Shown piece after piece: positions 60,913 to 64,000 of a stretch of DNA of 64,000 nucleotides. The stretch spans positions 11,495,321 through 11,559,320 of the forward strand of contig NC_049984.1 of assembly GCF_000003815.2 (NCBI RefSeq). The letters are read 5' to 3'. A model generated the notes under the pieces. That model searched no databases, was not told the origin of the DNA, and saw nothing but the letters and a program-made list of their open reading frames with translations. The position numbers and the translations under genes were made by a program. The DNA is from Branchiostoma floridae (Eukaryota > Chordata > Leptocardii > Amphioxiformes > Branchiostomatidae). The first letter of the stretch is position 1. Each line of letters opens with the position of its first letter.

Positions 60913-62617
60913 GTTCATCACATTCTACAGACAACTCACTTTCCTTTCAATTTTTCATACAAATTTTGCAAGCATCATTGGTAATTACCTAGAAGTAATC
61001 TTTGGAACCTTGCCAAAATATCATAAGCAAATAGATTTGTATCGAAACCATTGTTTTCTTACAAATAAAGGTGATTTGAAACTGTTTTCAAACTGTAGTG
61101 TACATAGACGAAGTCTTAGTCTCCCTCTTTGGTTGTTGATTACTGGTAAGTAAAAAGCATTAAGATGAAAAAAATACATTGTCATTGTGCAAAGTTTGAC
61201 ATTAGCATAAAAGTATTTTATTAAAGTGCATAAAAGATAGAGCTTTCCTTACATGTTTAAGTTAAGCAACAGTATACCATCCTTTCAAAAGAATAATACT
61301 ATACTATTAGGCTAGCCCCTGAGGCATTGCCAAAAATAGCTTTCACCATGTTAATCATTATGTTGGAATATCGTACAGACAGTTTTACTATCCTGCAAGT
61401 AGATATGTGATCAGCGGTTAAGGTTGCTTATTTCCTGTTGTAACATTATCTGTTTTATTTATGAAACAACAGACCCAATTACTACAGAGACACAATATCA
61501 CATTGACGGCCCATTTCCCCCAATTCAATGTCCTAACTGTATAAAATGTAGGGGTACTGCCTATCCTTCACAGTCTTTATTGTTAAGCATTATGCATAGC
61601 CTACATGTAGTAAAATCACAGGTTTTTCTGTCAGTTTATACAGAATAACATGGCTTAGTAATACTTGACATCAGAATTAGAGTAGAGATGTTTGATAGCC
61701 AGAAGACTTCCACATACTTCCTTTACAAAGTACATCACAGCAGATCACAAGTGTTAGTCCCTAACTGTTTCTATTTCAACAACTTTGCCAATGCAGGCTT
61801 GGAGACGACAGGACTTTGAGACAACAACATTTGGCACAACATTTATTCCCCATGTTGAGGCATTTCTGTGTCTGATTGTGAATTATTTACCTTCTTCCTC
61901 TACAATGACAAAGTTCTAAACCAGATTGAGTGGCTACGGGTTAAAAATTGAGATGCAACTTTGCACTCTGAGGGCCAAAGATGCAATAAAAATACTGCGC
62001 ATGCAATACCAGAAGATGTTTCCTAATACAACTTGTCAAGCTTCAGGACAGGACTAACCACAATACAAATATTGTAGATAGATACTGTTAGATATAGTTC
62101 TGAGAAGTGTGACACATAAGAACATGTGGAATGCAAACAGAGCAAGTTCATCAGTCTCACAAAGTAGCAAGACAAGCATAACCTGTTAGAGAGCAAAACA
62201 ACTTCAACTGTATCAAAAAAAGCCAGCATTTTATCTTTAAGATATATGTAAGTTTGCAACATACAGTGGAAACCGTTTCTTAACCTGGCAAAAATGGTTT
62301 GTTACACTTACACTTTGTTCAAAAGTTGCCAATCACAATCATGACTGTGGTTCATTTAAGTGTTAAAGCATATATGAGTAATACAGATCATACATTGGAA
62401 TGAATAGTCATAAACATTTTACATTCTGAATTATCAGGTCTAAAATCTATTTACATAAATTCAATTCATATTAACCTATGCGGTACACTTACAGAAAATG
62501 ATTACCACATTTAATAAAGATTTTAACAAATCATTGCAAAAATAACTGAATGTTTAATACAATTAGTAATGAAACGACCTAACTATGGAAAGTGTAAAGT
62601 GAGTGACCCAAAGAGGA
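60913..62617. other. Tail-to-tail space between the YjbQ-like gene and ELMO
   Basis: 3' UTRs of the two convergent genes and AT-rich sequence. AATAAA at 61064-61069 fits the YjbQ-like gene. No other feature is seen. Confidence 0.5.
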
Positions 62618-63929
62618 TCAACTGAAGTCGTAGCAAAAGTCGAAGTTAGGCGGGTCTGGAGGCATGTCCGGGGGTTTGTCAGGGATGGGGACATTCTCTG
62701 TGTCAAGCAGACGTAACTTCATGTCCATACTGAGCAGGGTTTCCACATCGTTCTTCATCTCTTCACTCACCATCTGTGGATGGAAACACAAATCATAAAG
62801 CACAGGAACAAGTGACATGACAGAAGGAAATGCTGGTCAATGTGATGCCATGAGGAACATTACTTTCTATGTGCTCTTAACAGTGCTGTAAAATTGGAAA
62901 TGTTTGCTAAGGTATAATGTTCACAGTTTTCACAGTGACGATGATTTCATCCCCACAATCTTAAAATCTCCACAAAAATGTTTGTTCTGCTCTTGTCTTG
63001 ACCACAAGCACTCTATTTTTAGCATGAGTACCATCCTCCATAGTGACCACTGGTTCAATACATTCCCTTGCTAACCAATGAGCAAGCGAAAGTATTCAGC
63101 CAGCAGTCACTATGGAGGATGGTACTCAGACAACTACTAGTATATTTTCACACAACAGCAAAATCAAATCCCTGCAAACTTGAAACAGTTTCACTCCTTC
63201 CTTTTGAGTTCTTAATAATCTCTTAGGGCCTCTTTCAACCATATGTAGTACATATGTATCTCATACAAAAGTATGCCTGTAAAGCTGATCCAATAGCAAA
63301 ACCTACCTCTTTATCAAGCAAAGCATTTATCCCATCAGTCCAAATGGAATACTGAAACACAAACCATATTTGCTTTAATGCTAGACAGATATATAATATG
63401 TGGCAATATACTCAGAGTTTTACCAGTAAACATCCAGGTTTTAACATGTGAACTTCATATTTAAAAACAATACACAGAATATTCAGGCATTCATGGTATG
63501 TATATAATCTAAAACATAGTCTAAAGGACTCACGAGCGTCTCATTGGGTGCCACGAAGTCCAAGGACTGGTCAGGATCATACAGCACAGCAAAGGCCAGG
63601 GTAGTCACACCCTACATCAGGGAGAATGAGGCAAAGTCAACAACACATAAGGGGTTTGTCAGAAGAAAAAATTGAACACAGAAATCATTTTAGCTTTATG
63701 TGTACTGGACTTAACTCTGGCCACAAAACAAAACAAAACATAAGCTTTAATTTCCAGAGGTAATGTCATGAAAATACCTTTCTGTCTTTTAAGAACAGTG
63801 ATGATTTCTGTAAGTGCTAAACCCATCTGCACTACTAGTGTTTCACATATGCAAGGATGCTACTGACCTTGGCTCTTCTGAAGTCCTTCATGTGAGGGCA
63901 GTCCTTCCCTGTCACAATGCCTTTGATCT
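62618..63929 (-). CDS. ELMO1: ELMO (engulfment and cell motility) protein, C-terminal exons
   Basis: Four exons, 5' to 3': 63868-63929, 63534-63611, 63307-63351, 62618-62773. Phases fit and the gene runs off the right edge. ELMO binds DOCK proteins and drives Rac activation in engulfment and migration. Seen here are the end of the PH domain (IKGIVTGKDCPHMKD, GVTTLAFAVLYDPDQSLDFV, YSIWTDGINALLDKE) and the C-terminal tail (VETLLSMDMKLRLLDTENV, then the proline motif IPDKPPDMPPDPPNFDFCYD) that meets the DOCK SH3 domain. Vertebrates have ELMO1, 2 and 3. An invertebrate usually has one ancestral gene, so the symbol only marks the family. The last intron-exon layout matches vertebrate ELMO. Confidence 0.9.
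63026..63127. repeat. Hairpin with 22-bp perfect arms in an ELMO intron
   Basis: The arm at 63026-63047 (beginning GAGTACCATCCTCC) is the exact complement of 63106-63127 (ending GGAGGATGGTACTC). The 58-nt loop itself holds CTTGCT...AGCAAG. It could be a tiny MITE or a structured element. Confidence 0.85.
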
Positions 63930-64000
63930 CTGAAATAGGAACTAAAGAAAAAAATAAACTTTTGATCCAAAACGTGAATCATTGCGCATGCTACATCTCT

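Overview
The window looks like nuclear DNA from an invertebrate deuterostome. A cephalochordate (Branchiostoma-like) is my best guess. The genes are intron-rich with vertebrate-like exon structures, vinculin and ELMO residues are very close to the vertebrate proteins, introns are moderate in length, and transposons are abundant and diverse (DIRS, RTE-type LINE, foldback, Harbinger-like and pogo-like MITEs, tRNA-derived SINEs). Two runs of exactly 100 N (52737-52836 and 58492-58591) are assembly gaps. The species call is inference. The gene calls rest on exons whose splice sites and reading phases I checked one by one.

Layout, left to right. (1) 1-3.5 kb: a DIRS-type retrotransposon on the minus strand, with Gag and an uninterrupted RT-RNase H frame running off the left edge. 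(2) 3.9-14.9 kb, plus strand: the C-terminal half of a secretory-pathway Ca2+/Mn2+ ATPase (ATP2C/SPCA). One intron holds a 2.8-kb foldback element with palindromic minisatellite arms and a telomere-like patch. Another holds a nearly complete RTE-type LINE broken by a single TGA. (3) 16.8-21.4 kb, minus: MRPL21 in seven exons, with a 1.5-kb Harbinger-like element flanked by TAA and a small pogo-like MITE in its last intron. (4) 22.3-24.0 kb, minus: a STK35/PDIK1L-like kinase with an apparent membrane hairpin at its C-terminus, head to head with (5) 24.8-26.4 kb, plus: a three-exon DUF218/YdcF-like protein. (6) An orphan terminal exon at 28.5 kb, minus, not recognised.

(7) 31.1-57.3 kb, minus: the whole coding region of vinculin, 22 constitutive-path exons (965 codons with the long linker exon). 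Two alternative linker exons must be mutually exclusive by reading phase, and a 24-nt in-frame microexon is a further candidate. This vinculin has two central repeats where human has three. (8) 58.4-60.9 kb, plus: a YjbQ/UPF0047-family gene head to head with vinculin, lacking conserved histidines. (9) 62.6-63.9 kb, minus: the last four exons of an ELMO gene, running off the right edge.

The genes do not form one pathway. Vinculin and ELMO both act on actin and adhesion, MRPL21 is mitochondrial, and SPCA is a Golgi pump. The points most worth following up are the vinculin linker exon pair and microexon, the foldback element, the degenerate YjbQ active site, two very strong intronic palindromes near 40.7 kb, and a hammerhead-like motif at 27.92 kb.
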